From Terrilactibacillus laevilacticus (GTDB lineage Bacteria; Bacillota; Bacilli; Bacillales; Sporolactobacillaceae): a stretch of DNA of 64,000 nucleotides. The DNA is taken from the NCBI RefSeq assembly GCF_006517395.1, contig NZ_VDCY01000004.1, positions 230,860 through 294,859 on the forward strand, read 5' to 3'. Positions 17,469 through 25,691 of this stretch are shown in pieces. Positions within the stretch are counted from its first letter, which is position 1, and every line of letters begins with the position of its first letter. The position numbers and the translations under genes were made by a program. The notes below the pieces were generated by a model. The model was not told the DNA's origin, made no database searches, and saw only the letters and a list, made by a program, of their open reading frames with translations.

Positions 17469-18611
17469 TTACTTATCCGCAACGATGTGTATATCAATAT
17501 TCGTAGTGTTTCTCATTATTTCATTAACAATCGATCCTCTTACGATTTCTTCCCACCTTGTCCGGGCTGATTGTCCAATTAATATTTGAGTGATATAGTA
17601 TTTTTTTGCAATGTTGACAATAACTTGCGCAGGTTTTCTTTTGTTTTTTTGTTCAATTAAAAAAGTCGCATGAAGTTGTTCGCATAACGCTTCCCAATAC
17701 TTAATTTTTTGCTTAATTACATCTGTCATATCGTTAGGATCTTGATCAATAACGGTTAAAACATACAAGTCAGCCTTTAAGCGATTGGCCATTCGCCAAC
17801 CTCTACGTATTAATTTTTCTGCTGTTTGACTATATTGAACACAAACTAAGATTTTTTCATGAACACCAATAGGGCCTTTATAGTTGTCGCCATGTGTTTT
17901 TTCAATTTTTTCATCTACATCATTAGCAATTTCTCTTAAAACCAATTCTCTTAAAGCAGAAAGATTAGATTCAGTGAAAAAGTGAGTTAAGCTTTGTTGA
18001 ATTTTTTCTGGTGCATAAATTTTTCCTTCCGCTAGGCGTTTTCGTAGAGTGATAGGAGTCGTATCGATTAGTTGTATTTCATTGGCCATATTAATGAATG
18101 TATCTGGGAGTCTTTCACGAATTTTGATCCCTGTAATATTTTCAACGATATCGTGGACACTTTCCAAGTGCTGTATATTTACTGCCGACATAACATCGAT
18201 ACCAGCGTTAAGAATCTCTTCAACATCCAAATAGCGTTTTGGATTTTTGGAACCACGAATGTTTGTATGAGCTAACTCATCGACTAAAACAACGTGCGGT
18301 TTTCGTTTGATAATAGCTTCCACATGTAACTCATAAAAGACTTTGTTTCTATATTTAATTTGTTTGAGAGGAACGTGTTCAAGCGTACCGACTTGTTTTT
18401 CTGTTTCTTTTCGACTATGAGTCTCTATCAAACCAATAACAACATCTATTCCTTCTTTAGCCATGTCATGTGCATCTTGGAGCATTTTGTATGTTTTGCC
18501 TACACCGGGAGCAAAACCAACGTATAGTTTTAATTTTCCTCGGTTTGACTCATGAATCTCGTGAAGAAGTTCGTCTGGTGTCTTTCTTCTAAAGTAAGGG
18601 TGCTTATCCAT
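17469..18611 (-). CDS. kdpD: KdpD sensor domain protein without histidine kinase
   Basis: 380 residues corresponding only to the N-terminal part of KdpD. It has the KdpD domain with Walker-type GFAPGVGKTYKML near residue 33, VVLVDELAHTNIRGSKN near 107 and the LxSVHDIVENITG stretch. A UspA-like domain runs from about 245 to the end. The membrane helices and histidine kinase core of full KdpD are absent, and the frame ends normally. Short KdpD proteins of this kind are known in other bacteria with kdp operons, so this may be natural rather than a truncation. It follows kdpC on the same strand. Confidence 0.88.
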   Translation of the reverse strand: MDKHPYFRRKTPDELLHEIHESNRGKLKLYVGFAPGVGKTYKMLQDAHDMAKEGIDVVIGLIETHSRKETEKQVGTLEHVPLKQIKYRNKVFYELHVEAIIKRKPHVVLVDELAHTNIRGSKNPKRYLDVEEILNAGIDVMSAVNIQHLESVHDIVENITGIKIRERLPDTFINMANEIQLIDTTPITLRKRLAEGKIYAPEKIQQSLTHFFTESNLSALRELVLREIANDVDEKIEKTHGDNYKGPIGVHEKILVCVQYSQTAEKLIRRGWRMANRLKADLYVLTVIDQDPNDMTDVIKQKIKYWEALCEQLHATFLIEQKNKRKPAQVIVNIAKKYYITQILIGQSARTRWEEIVRGSIVNEIMRNTTNIDIHIVADK

Positions 18612-18713
18612 CTCATCACCTCATCAATTTAAACTCCATTGTTGGAGAATCCCAAACAGATGGTTAATCGGATGCTTCTTTGTATAAATCATTATCGATT
18701 GGTATACAAGTTA

Positions 18714-18744
18714 ATTGGACCTCGGCATAAAACCGAGGTCCAAT
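18714..18744 (-). terminator. Perfect 12-bp hairpin between kdpC and kdpD
   Basis: ATTGGACCTCGG and its complement around a seven-base loop, immediately behind the kdpC stop. No T run follows on the minus strand, so it may be a weak terminator or an RNA-processing site that sets the kdpD level. Confidence 0.55.
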
Positions 18745-18746
18745 CA

Positions 18747-19310
18747 CTACTGTATTAATCCAGCAAGCTCTAAATTAAGCTGAAGTACATTGACTCGATC
18801 TTCACCAAAAAGACCAAGTTCCTTCCTTTGTGTATGTTTTTGAATTAAGTGTTTCAATTGATCTTCTGGTAGACCAGTTGTTGACTTGATCCGAGGTAAT
18901 TGTGCTAATGCCGCCTTTGGCGTGATATCTGGATCTAAACCTGATCCAGAGTTTGTTATTAAATCAGAAGGCAATTGATCAAGTGATTGGCCTGGGTTTC
19001 TTTTTTGCCACTCATCAATTGACTTTTTAGTTCTTGCAATCATGTCTTTATTGGATGGTGCATAGTTATTAGATCCTGAAGCTGATGCATCATAATTTAT
19101 ACTCGATACTCGAGAGTGAAAATATCCTGGACTTGTAAATGGTTGACCAATTAATTCTGAACCAATTACTTCATTTTTATCATTATAAATTAAGCTACCT
19201 TGAGATTGATAGGGCATTGTCAAATTAGCAATACCTGTGACCACAAGTGGATAAACAAGACCACAAACAATCATCAGTAGAAGACTCGTTCTAACTATTG
19301 TTTTGAACAT
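18747..19310 (-). CDS. kdpC: KdpC subunit of potassium-transporting ATPase
   Basis: 187 residues, one N-terminal membrane helix (LLLMIVCGLVYPLVVTGIAN) followed by a periplasm-facing domain. The conserved GSELIGQPF, YFHSRVSS, SGSNYAPSN-like (here SGSNNYAPSNKDMI) and NSGSGLDPDITPKAALAQLPRI blocks are all there. KdpC stabilises the KdpFABC complex. The gene looks intact, but its partner kdpB is reduced to a 3' fragment and kdpA is gone, so it cannot work in this locus. Confidence 0.93.
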   Translation of the reverse strand: MFKTIVRTSLLLMIVCGLVYPLVVTGIANLTMPYQSQGSLIYNDKNEVIGSELIGQPFTSPGYFHSRVSSINYDASASGSNNYAPSNKDMIARTKKSIDEWQKRNPGQSLDQLPSDLITNSGSGLDPDITPKAALAQLPRIKSTTGLPEDQLKHLIQKHTQRKELGLFGEDRVNVLQLNLELAGLIQ

Positions 19311-19355
19311 ATTCGTTTCTTCCTTTCTTTTAGGAGAGTTCGATAAGCCTCTATC

Positions 19356-19787
19356 TTAGATAAACATATTAATAATTATGTCAATACATTTGATACCAAT
19401 GAATGGAACGATAACCCCACCTAAACCGTAAATTAACAAGTTTCTTTTTAATAAAGAATTAGAGCTCATCGGTTTATATTCGACACCTTTCATTGCAAGA
19501 GGGATGAGCATCGGAATAATAATTGCATTAAAAATTAATGCAGATAAAATAGCCGAGGTCGGTGACCCTAGACGCATAACGTTTAGCCTATCCATTTCGG
19601 GTATGGCAAGCATGAACATTGCTGGGATGATGGCAAAATATTTGGCGATATCATTTGCAATACTAAAGGTCGTAAGTGCTCCCCTGGTCATTAATAATTG
19701 TTTTCCAATCGAAACAACCTCTATTAACTTAGTAGGGTTGGAATCAAGATCGACCATATTGGCTGCTTCTTTTGCTGCCGTTGTTTT
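19356..19787 (-). pseudogene. kdpB: kdpB, 3' fragment only
   Basis: Only the last ~143 codons of the ~680-residue P-type ATPase subunit remain, from [20 protein letters not shown] to the end. The phosphorylation site (DKTGT), the nucleotide-binding domain and the first helices are lost. The frame is closed on its 5' side by a TAA at 19788-19790, precisely where similarity ends, and beyond it the sequence is unrelated and leads into the MarR/arsenic genes. The C-terminal membrane helices are intact in frame. A deletion that removed kdpA and most of kdpB, perhaps linked to arrival of the neighbouring island, explains this best. Confidence 0.9.
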
Positions 19788-19809
19788 TTACAAATATAAA
19801 CAATAAAAA

Positions 19810-19822
19810 TTGTAAAATGCAA
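19810..19822 (+). promoter_or_regulatory. Likely operator of the MarR regulator, site 1
   Basis: TTGTAAAATGCAA, 37 bases before the marR start. Its reverse complement nearly equals the site at 20330-20342 (TTGCAAATTACAA): both fit TTGCAWWTTACAA. Confidence 0.55.
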
Positions 19823-19858
19823 ATATTTATGTATAATTAATTTTAAGAGGTGATAAAT

Positions 19859-20305
19859 GTGGAAAATCTTCGTGAACTGTTTCAGGTGATGACTCGCCGC
19901 TTTGGCTTTTTAAATAAAAACTGCTGCAGTACGGGTGGCTATGATATATCGCTTGTTCAAAGTCATATTTTATATGAAATTGATAAGCAGCATAAGCCGT
20001 CCATGCAGCAAATCGCAGAGACATTAGGAACTGATATTACAACGTTTAGCCGACAAGTTCAGTCTTTAATTAAAATGAATTTAGTAAAGAAAACCCCAGA
20101 TCCAGATGACAAACGAGTATCTATCTTATCACTAACAACAGAAGGCGTTTATATTGCCGAATCGATTGATCAACAAATGAATGAATATCTTAACGAAGTC
20201 TTCTCTCATATGAATGAATTTGAACGGGAAACTGTTATTCGATCCATTAAATTATTAAATGAAAGTATGGCAAAATCGAGCAAATGTTGTAATCCTCTTG
20301 AATAG
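19859..20305 (+). CDS. MarR family regulator with paired cysteines
   Basis: 148 residues from a GTG at 19859, with GAGG eight bases before; a GTG at 19850 in the same frame is less well placed. The winged helix is clear (MQQIAETLGTDITTFSRQVQ, then DPDDKRVSILSLT as the wing). Cys pairs lie at both ends: NKNCCSTGG near residue 20 and SSKCCNPLE at the C-terminus, suggesting a thiol or metalloid sensor. It precedes a UPF0718 permease. A shared palindrome before both genes suggests that it represses itself and the permease. Confidence 0.85.
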   Translation: MENLRELFQVMTRRFGFLNKNCCSTGGYDISLVQSHILYEIDKQHKPSMQQIAETLGTDITTFSRQVQSLIKMNLVKKTPDPDDKRVSILSLTTEGVYIAESIDQQMNEYLNEVFSHMNEFERETVIRSIKLLNESMAKSSKCCNPLE

Positions 20306-20327
20306 TCCTATTTTTTTATAATCTAAT

Positions 20328-20344
20328 ACTTGCAAATTACAAGT
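20328..20344 (+). promoter_or_regulatory. Likely operator of the MarR regulator, site 2
   Basis: ACTTGCAAATTACAAGT, a 17-base inverted repeat 20 bases before the permease start. It matches, in opposite orientation, the site before the marR gene. Confidence 0.6.
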
Positions 20345-20364
20345 AAAAAAAGGAGTGGTTTAAT

Positions 20365-21231
20365 ATGATTTTGAATATCTTGCAGAGCTTTTTATCCATA
20401 GCACTTGAATTGACCCTGCTATTTATTTTCATTTCTTTTGTCATCAATCTTGTCCAAGGGTTTATTCCATATGACAAACTTAACGACTATTTAAACGGAA
20501 AAAATTCTTTCTTAGGGATTCTCGTAGCGATTGCACTCGCCTTTATAACACCCTTTTGTTCCTGTTCAACGATACCGGTTGTCGTTAATCTACTTAATAA
20601 AAATGTTCGATTTGGGATCGTCATGATTTTTCTCTTTGCCTCACCGGTGTTAGATCCCACCATTATGACATTAATGGGAGCTTTACTGGGAGTCAAAGTA
20701 GCGATTATCTACACTATTATCACGACAATCCTTTCAATTGTCATTGGTTTAGTACTAGAAAAGTTGGGCTTTAGTAAGAGTGTGAAGAAAGTGATGATGA
20801 CGGGTTTTGACGAAAGCCATCAAAAGTTCAGTTTAAAGTCGGCCTGGAAGGAGACGGTTAATTTAATGAAATCCGTGTATGTCTATCTTATCCTAGGTGC
20901 TGCTATAGGATCTGTTATCCATGGACTAGTGCCTACAAGGTGGATATCATCAACTTTTGGCGGATCAAGTTGGTGGCTTGTCCCTATAGCGGCGATTATT
21001 GGGATTCCACTTTATATTCGACTTTCAACCATGATCCCATTATCGCAGATTCTCATTGTAAAAGGGATGGCTATAGGTCCCGTCATGGCCCTCATGATTA
21101 GTTCTGCCGGTGCTAGTTTACCAGAATTAACTCTTCTTCACTCTATATTTGAGAAAAAATTAGTCACTGCCTTTATTTTGTCCGTGATATCCATGGCAAC
21201 CATATCCGGTTTTCTATTTTATATCATTTAA
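20365..21231 (+). CDS. UPF0718/YraQ-type permease (ArsP-like)
   Basis: 288 residues, eight or so membrane helices. The conserved cysteine motif AFITPFCSCSTIPVVV near residue 50 and a second half with VPIAAIIGIPLYIRLSTMIP are typical of the UPF0718 permeases. This family includes ArsP, an exporter of trivalent organoarsenicals that uses its cysteines to bind arsenic. An AAAAGGAGTGG site precedes the ATG. The flanking MarR regulator with Cys pairs, the Cys-rich peptide and the Acr3 genes support metalloid export. The exact substrate is an inference. Confidence 0.85.
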   Translation: MILNILQSFLSIALELTLLFIFISFVINLVQGFIPYDKLNDYLNGKNSFLGILVAIALAFITPFCSCSTIPVVVNLLNKNVRFGIVMIFLFASPVLDPTIMTLMGALLGVKVAIIYTIITTILSIVIGLVLEKLGFSKSVKKVMMTGFDESHQKFSLKSAWKETVNLMKSVYVYLILGAAIGSVIHGLVPTRWISSTFGGSSWWLVPIAAIIGIPLYIRLSTMIPLSQILIVKGMAIGPVMALMISSAGASLPELTLLHSIFEKKLVTAFILSVISMATISGFLFYII

Positions 21232-21256
21232 ATTTCATTGAAAGGAGGTGATCAAG

Positions 21257-21403
21257 ATGGGATTAATTAAGAAACTTTTTGCCAGAAATGAGCATCAGTC
21301 TTGCTGTGATGTTAAGATTGTAGAAGTAAAAGATGATCAATCAACAGCGTGCTGCAAAGATAAAGAAGTAAAAGGAGAAGTGCATTCATGTTGTTCTAAG
21401 TAA
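21257..21403 (+). CDS. 48-residue protein with three Cys-Cys pairs
   Basis: Starts MGLIKKLFARNEHQSCCDVK and later has STACCKDKE and HSCCSK at the very end. A strong AAAGGAGGTGATC ribosome site lies six bases before the ATG, so it is surely translated. Three regularly spaced CC pairs in a small charged protein suggest binding of a soft metal or metalloid, perhaps delivering it to the permease encoded 25 bases upstream. I do not recognise a named family. It is likely in one transcript with the permease. Confidence 0.8.
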   Translation: MGLIKKLFARNEHQSCCDVKIVEVKDDQSTACCKDKEVKGEVHSCCSK

Positions 21404-21414
21404 GGGGTTAAATA

Positions 21415-21586
21415 ATGCGAATGTAGTGATTCGATTAGCGACGAAAGTGGATTTACCTGAGATCTTAACGGTTTATAATCATGGGCTTTCGGCAAGTTAG
21501 TTGGGATATTTGAAAAACAAGGCGTCTTAGATGGAAAGTGGATTGATGTGATGGCGATGGAAAAAATATTAACATACGATATTTAA
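21415..21586 (+). pseudogene. Remnant of a GNAT acetyltransferase (ArsN/Pat-like)
   Basis: The first part reads VIRLATKVDLPEILTVYNHG, the N-terminus of phosphinothricin/arsinothricin-type acetyltransferases, and runs into a stop at 'LSAS'. The second, in another frame, reads KLVGIFEKQGVLDGKWIDVM and AMEKILTYDI, the C-terminus. The middle ~100 codons are missing. An internal deletion is the simplest explanation. Such N-acetyltransferases occur in ars operons, so the remnant fits the island. Confidence 0.8.
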
Positions 21587-21590
21587 TAAA

Positions 21591-21632
21591 GTAAAAGCTG
21601 GCAAATCAAGATTTTGATTAGTCGGCTTTTAC
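21591..21632. terminator. Hairpin after the acetyltransferase remnant
   Basis: GTAAAAGC/GCTTTTAC with an inner AATCAA/TTGATT stem. No T run follows on the plus strand, so terminator activity is uncertain. Confidence 0.5.
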
Positions 21633-21747
21633 GCATCTAATTTCATGATGGGCAGAAATGGTTTCTTCTCTAGTAAAAGTTATGTAAAAATTGAACTCAC
21701 GAGGTTGAATTAAAAAGATAGTTTTGTATAATTGTTTTGGGAATTAC

Positions 21748-21767
21748 ATATAAGTATATTCTTATAT
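21748..21767 (+). promoter_or_regulatory. Likely ArsR operator
   Basis: ATATAAG-TATATT-CTTATAT, a perfect 7-bp inverted repeat about 20 bases before the arsR start, overlapping the expected promoter. Such AT-rich palindromes are usual for ArsR/SmtB repressors. Confidence 0.65.
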
Positions 21768-21788
21768 ATCTATGTAGGGGGTGAAGTT

Positions 21789-22136
21789 TTGAAAAAGACG
21801 CCATTTGATATGGATAAGTCCGTTCAAGTTCTTAAAATACTTGGAGATAAAACAAGACTCACGATCGTTGCGCTTTTAATGAAACGCGAACTGTGTGTGT
21901 GCGAGTTACTTGAGGTTTTTGAGATGAGTCAACCATCCATAAGCCAGCATCTTCGCAAATTAAAGGATGCCGGATTAGTGAAGGAAGCGAGAAAAGGGCA
22001 ATGGGTTTACTATTCTCTCAATGAAACGGCAGAGTATTATCCCTTTATCCAAACTGTGATTAATTATATACCAGATCAGTCTAACAAAATCCGTCAGATT
22101 GAGAAAAGTAATCCTACGCTTAGATGTGGTTGTTAG
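21789..22136 (+). CDS. arsR: ArsR family arsenite-responsive repressor
   Basis: 115 residues from a TTG at 21789, preceded by GGGGGTGAAG; the upstream ATG at 21732 lacks a ribosome site and would sit in the operator region. The winged helix carries MKRELCVCELLEVFEMSQPS, with the ELCVCxL arsenic-binding signature in the recognition region, then SQHLRKLKDAGLVKEARKG. A further CGC lies at the C-terminus. Arsenite or antimonite binding releases DNA. It leads an operon with acr3 26 bases downstream and probably the next two genes. Confidence 0.93.
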   Translation: MKKTPFDMDKSVQVLKILGDKTRLTIVALLMKRELCVCELLEVFEMSQPSISQHLRKLKDAGLVKEARKGQWVYYSLNETAEYYPFIQTVINYIPDQSNKIRQIEKSNPTLRCGC

Positions 22137-22162
22137 AAAACTATTTTTTAGGAGGTTAAGTC

Positions 22163-23215
22163 ATGAATAAAGGTGAAAAAAGGTTATCCTTTCTTGATCG
22201 TTTTCTTACCCTATGGATATTTCTTGCCATGGCGATAGGAATAGGATTAGGTTTGATTTTTCCCAATATAGATGAGGAGTTAAATAAGGTCCAAGTGGGA
22301 ACAACATCGATTCCACTCGCTATCGGACTCATTCTTATGATGTATCCACCCCTCGCGAAAGTTCGTTATGAAGAAATTGGTCGTGTTTTTAAAGATGTAA
22401 AAGTGTTATTATTATCCCTTTTCCAGAATTGGATTATTGGTCCTGTTTTGATGTTTTTGTTAGCCATCATCCTTCTACCTGATAAGCCAGAATACATGGT
22501 CGGCTTAATAATGATTGGATTAGCTAGGTGTATTGCCATGGTTATCGTTTGGAATGATTTAGCTAAAGGAGATAAAGAATACGCTGCAGGACTCGTGGCT
22601 TTTAATTCTATTTTTCAAATTCTATTTTTCTCAGCCTATGCCTACTTCTTCGTTACGGTCGTACCAGAATGGTTTGGTTTACATGGAACAAAAGTCAATA
22701 TCACGATGGCAGAAGTGGCGAGATCTGTTTTTACGTATCTAGGTATCCCATTTATTGCAGGTATCATCACGCGTCTTGTCCTTGTTAAGGTGAAAGGTCG
22801 AGAATGGTATGAAAAGAGTTTTATACCTAAGATTAGTCCAATTACACTCATTGCTTTACTATTTACCATTATTATCATGTTCTCTCTTAAAGGAAATAAC
22901 ATTGTTTCCTTGCCGTTAGATGTGGTGAGAGTCGCGATCCCTCTTCTTATCTATTTCATTGTGATGTTTTTTGTTTCATTTTATCTAGGGAGAAAATTGG
23001 GAACGAGTTATCCTGTGACAACGACGCTAGCTTTCACGGCAGGGAGTAATAATTTTGAATTAGCTATTGCTGTTACGGTTGGAGTATTCGGCATTCATTC
23101 AGGAGCCGCTTTTGCAGCTGTCATTGGTCCGCTTGTCGAAGTGCCTGTTATGATTGCTCTTGTTAATGTTGCTTTATGGTTTAAAAAGAAATATTTTAAT
23201 TCTGAACTAGCATAA
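22163..23215 (+). CDS. acr3: Acr3-type arsenite efflux transporter
   Basis: 350 residues, ten membrane helices. The motif [19 protein letters not shown], with the conserved cysteine in helix 4, and [20 protein letters not shown] in helix 9 are diagnostic of Acr3 and the BASS superfamily. Acr3 exports As(OH)3 using proton motive force. An AGGAGG site precedes the ATG. It follows arsR and precedes the CoA-disulfide reductase gene. Many Bacilli call this gene arsB, although it is unrelated to true ArsB. Confidence 0.95.
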   Translation: MNKGEKRLSFLDRFLTLWIFLAMAIGIGLGLIFPNIDEELNKVQVGTTSIPLAIGLILMMYPPLAKVRYEEIGRVFKDVKVLLLSLFQNWIIGPVLMFLLAIILLPDKPEYMVGLIMIGLARCIAMVIVWNDLAKGDKEYAAGLVAFNSIFQILFFSAYAYFFVTVVPEWFGLHGTKVNITMAEVARSVFTYLGIPFIAGIITRLVLVKVKGREWYEKSFIPKISPITLIALLFTIIIMFSLKGNNIVSLPLDVVRVAIPLLIYFIVMFFVSFYLGRKLGTSYPVTTTLAFTAGSNNFELAIAVTVGVFGIHSGAAFAAVIGPLVEVPVMIALVNVALWFKKKYFNSELA

Positions 23216-23248
23216 TTAGGAAATGATAAGCGAAGAGGCGGTGAAATT

Positions 23249-24919
23249 ATGAAAATAGTGATCATTGGGTCTGTTGCAGCAGGAACTAGTGTAGCAGCTA
23301 AAGCAAGAAGGAATACGGAAGAAGCAGAAATTGTTGTCTATGATCAAGATAAAGACATCTCCTATTCCGTATGTGGTATCCCTTATTTTATTGGGGAAGA
23401 GGTCGAATCAATCGAGAAATTAACGCCAAGAAATGCCCCTTGGTTTAAGAAAAGATACAATGTCGATATTTTCACGGAACACCGGGTCACTCATATAGAT
23501 CCTATCAAGAAGCAACTACAAATACTTGATTTACAAACAGGTCAAACCAAAATAGATACGTATGATGCCCTTGTCCTAGCCATGGGTGCCTCGCCTGTCA
23601 TACCGGATATTTTTATTGGAAAACAATGGAGTAATATCTTTCAAGTCAGGACTATTGGGCAAGCGGAATTGCTGCATTCATTTATTCAGTTCCAACAGCC
23701 AAAGCGAGCAGTCATTGTTGGAGCTGGTTTTATTGGCCTTGAAATGGCTGAACAACTTGTTAAAAGCGGACTAGAGGTTACCCTAATTCAACGCGCTAAG
23801 CAAGTTATGAAACATATGGATGAGGATATGGCTTACCGTGTAGAAGAAAACTTACGTATGAATGGGGTTAGGGTTTTATTAAACAGGGAAATAAAAGAAA
23901 TTATGGGAGAAGACCAAATTAACCGATTAATCATAAAGAATGGAGAAACACTTGATACGGATTTGGTCATTCTCGCAACAGGTGTTAGCCCTAATACCCA
24001 ACTAGCTCAGGAGGTAGGGGTAGAAGTTGGATCGACAGGAGCTATCAAAGTTAACACAAAAATGCAGACGAATATTAACGACATCTATGCGGTTGGTGAT
24101 ATAGCAGAAAGCTACTCTCTCATTACTGGCGGGCCAATCTACCGACCACTCGGCTCAACGGCAAATAAAATGGGTCGAATAGCAGGTGATGTGATAACAG
24201 GTGGAACTTTAGAACATAGAGGTATCTTAGGTACTGGTATCGTACGTATCTTTGATATGGCCATTGCACAAACGGGATTAACTGAAAAAGAAGCGCGTGA
24301 TGCAGGCTTTGATGTTGCCGTTTTATACAATATAAAACCGGATAAAGCAGATTATCTTGGTGGAAAAGAACTCACGATTAAAGCCATTGCTGATAAAGCT
24401 GATGGCAGGTTGTTAGGAGCTCAAATCACTGGAGTTAATGGTGTTGATAAACGTATTGATGTCCTTGCTACGGCTATCTCGTTTCATGCAAAAGTAGAAG
24501 ATCTGTTTCATTTAGATCTAGCCTATGCACCGCCTTTTGCGACAACAAAAGATCCCGTCTTATATACAGGAATGGCGCTTGATAACGCCTTAAAGAAAAA
24601 TCCATTGATGACTCCGGAAGAATTAATAGAAAAACAGGAAGCAAACGAAGAAATGCAAATTATTGATACGCGATCAAGACAACAATATGCAGCTTCTTCT
24701 GTAAAAAATGCGATTCATATCCCATTAGTTGATCTTAGAGAAAAAGCGCTGACAATGGATAAAAATAAACTCACCATTACGTACTGTAACAAAGGCGTCA
24801 CGGGTAATGCTGCTCAAAACGTTCTTTTAAATTTAGGCTTTAAAGAAGTCTACAATTTATCAGGTGGCAATAAAAATTATCAATTATACTTTCAAATGAA
24901 ACAAAGAACAGAAGATTAA
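23249..24919 (+). CDS. cdr: CoA-disulfide reductase with C-terminal rhodanese domain
   Basis: 556 residues. An FAD/NAD(P)-linked disulfide reductase of the CoADR type spans residues 1-445: FAD motif IIGSVAAGTSVAAKARR, single active cysteine in DISYSVCGIPYF (residue 43), NADH motif VIVGAGFIGLEMAEQL, and AVGDIAE. A rhodanese domain follows (about 460-550) with active cysteine in TYCNKGVTGN. CoADR-rhodanese fusions reduce CoA disulfide and CoA persulfides. Position directly after acr3 suggests a role in thiol balance during arsenic stress, which is an inference. An AGAGGCGG site lies before the ATG. Confidence 0.92.
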   Translation: MKIVIIGSVAAGTSVAAKARRNTEEAEIVVYDQDKDISYSVCGIPYFIGEEVESIEKLTPRNAPWFKKRYNVDIFTEHRVTHIDPIKKQLQILDLQTGQTKIDTYDALVLAMGASPVIPDIFIGKQWSNIFQVRTIGQAELLHSFIQFQQPKRAVIVGAGFIGLEMAEQLVKSGLEVTLIQRAKQVMKHMDEDMAYRVEENLRMNGVRVLLNREIKEIMGEDQINRLIIKNGETLDTDLVILATGVSPNTQLAQEVGVEVGSTGAIKVNTKMQTNINDIYAVGDIAESYSLITGGPIYRPLGSTANKMGRIAGDVITGGTLEHRGILGTGIVRIFDMAIAQTGLTEKEARDAGFDVAVLYNIKPDKADYLGGKELTIKAIADKADGRLLGAQITGVNGVDKRIDVLATAISFHAKVEDLFHLDLAYAPPFATTKDPVLYTGMALDNALKKNPLMTPEELIEKQEANEEMQIIDTRSRQQYAASSVKNAIHIPLVDLREKALTMDKNKLTITYCNKGVTGNAAQNVLLNLGFKEVYNLSGGNKNYQLYFQMKQRTED

Positions 24920-25012
24920 TTCCCTAATCATCAAAACTCTCTCTTGAGCATGTTTAATCATACCCTTATGAGGTTAATGAATTGTATAATCAATGAAGGA
25001 GAGGGGCTTTTG

Positions 25013-25342
25013 ATGTTACAAGAAAACGATCAAAAATGTATTGATGAATGCCTAAAATGTATGCAAGCATGTAATCTTTGTTATGATGCTTGCCTAAAAG
25101 AAGACAACGTGAAAATGATGGCTAGTTGTATTAGATTGAATAGAGAGTGTGCAGATATTTGTTCATTTGCTGCAGAGGCCATGTCAAGAAATAGTGAATT
25201 TGTGAAACATATCTGCGGGATGTGTGTCGAAATATGCCAAACATGTGGAGCTGAATGTGATAAACATAAAGCTACACACTGCCAAGAATGTGCAGAAGCC
25301 TGCCACGAATGTGCAGAAACTTGCCAGAAAATGATTGGCTAA
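25013..25342 (+). CDS. Cys-rich four-helix bundle copper-binding protein (Csp/YhjQ-like)
   Basis: 109 residues from the ATG at 25013, chosen for its AAGGAG site; a longer frame from 24944 has none. At least 18 cysteines occur in CxxxC and CxxC spacing along helices (CIDECLKCMQACNLCYDAC, then CGMCVEICQTCGAECDKH and CQECAEACHECAETC). This is the DUF326/Csp fold, in which cysteines line a four-helix bundle that stores many Cu(I) ions. It lies between the arsenic operon and the copper cluster and could belong to either. A terminator follows. Confidence 0.9.
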   Translation: MLQENDQKCIDECLKCMQACNLCYDACLKEDNVKMMASCIRLNRECADICSFAAEAMSRNSEFVKHICGMCVEICQTCGAECDKHKATHCQECAEACHECAETCQKMIG

Positions 25343-25382
25343 TTGAATTAATTATTTTATTTTGAAACAAATTGTTAGATAT

Positions 25383-25424
25383 AATCAATGGAGCCTTTGT
25401 TATAAAACAAGGCTCCATTGATTG
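25383..25424. terminator. Bidirectional terminator between Csp-like and DUF2933-like genes
   Basis: AATCAATGGAGCCT and its complement form a long stem (AATGGAGCCT/AGGCTCCATT core) between the convergent genes. Confidence 0.82.
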
Positions 25425-25427
25425 TTA

Positions 25428-25676
25428 TTAATGATCCTGACCTTTATTCTTTTTCATCATCAATGGCATGAGGATTAAATGCATTAATGGGCAAATTAGT
25501 ACGAGAGCGAGTGGAAGAAGACTACTCAGTCCAGAAAAGTTGTTTGTTAAAAAGAAGCTTCCTATGATAATCGCTGGTATCATTAAGCATACAATCATCA
25601 TCCAGTTGTGAGAGCGTTTGTGTTCTCCACCTTGGTTGTTATGATTTCCATGATGATGGTTACCGCAGCAAGACAT
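25428..25676 (-). CDS. DUF2933-like small His/Cys-rich membrane protein
   Basis: 82 residues: an N-terminal metal-binding-looking stretch MSCCGNHHHGNHNNQGGEHK, then two membrane helices (WMMIVCLMIPAIIIGSFFL and LLPLALVLICPLMHLILMPL) and a charged tail. DUF2933-type proteins are often found beside copper genes; the function is not established. A GAGGAGG site lies before the ATG. It forms a pair with the 64-residue gene 15 bases upstream. Confidence 0.75.
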   Translation of the reverse strand: MSCCGNHHHGNHNNQGGEHKRSHNWMMIVCLMIPAIIIGSFFLTNNFSGLSSLLPLALVLICPLMHLILMPLMMKKNKGQDH

Positions 25677-25691
25677 TGAATTTTCCTCCTC

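Noticed and set aside
18612..19355. c-di-AMP (ydaO) riboswitch linked to kdp
   Set aside because: Such a switch would lie before kdpA, which is deleted; none of its core is visible in what remains.
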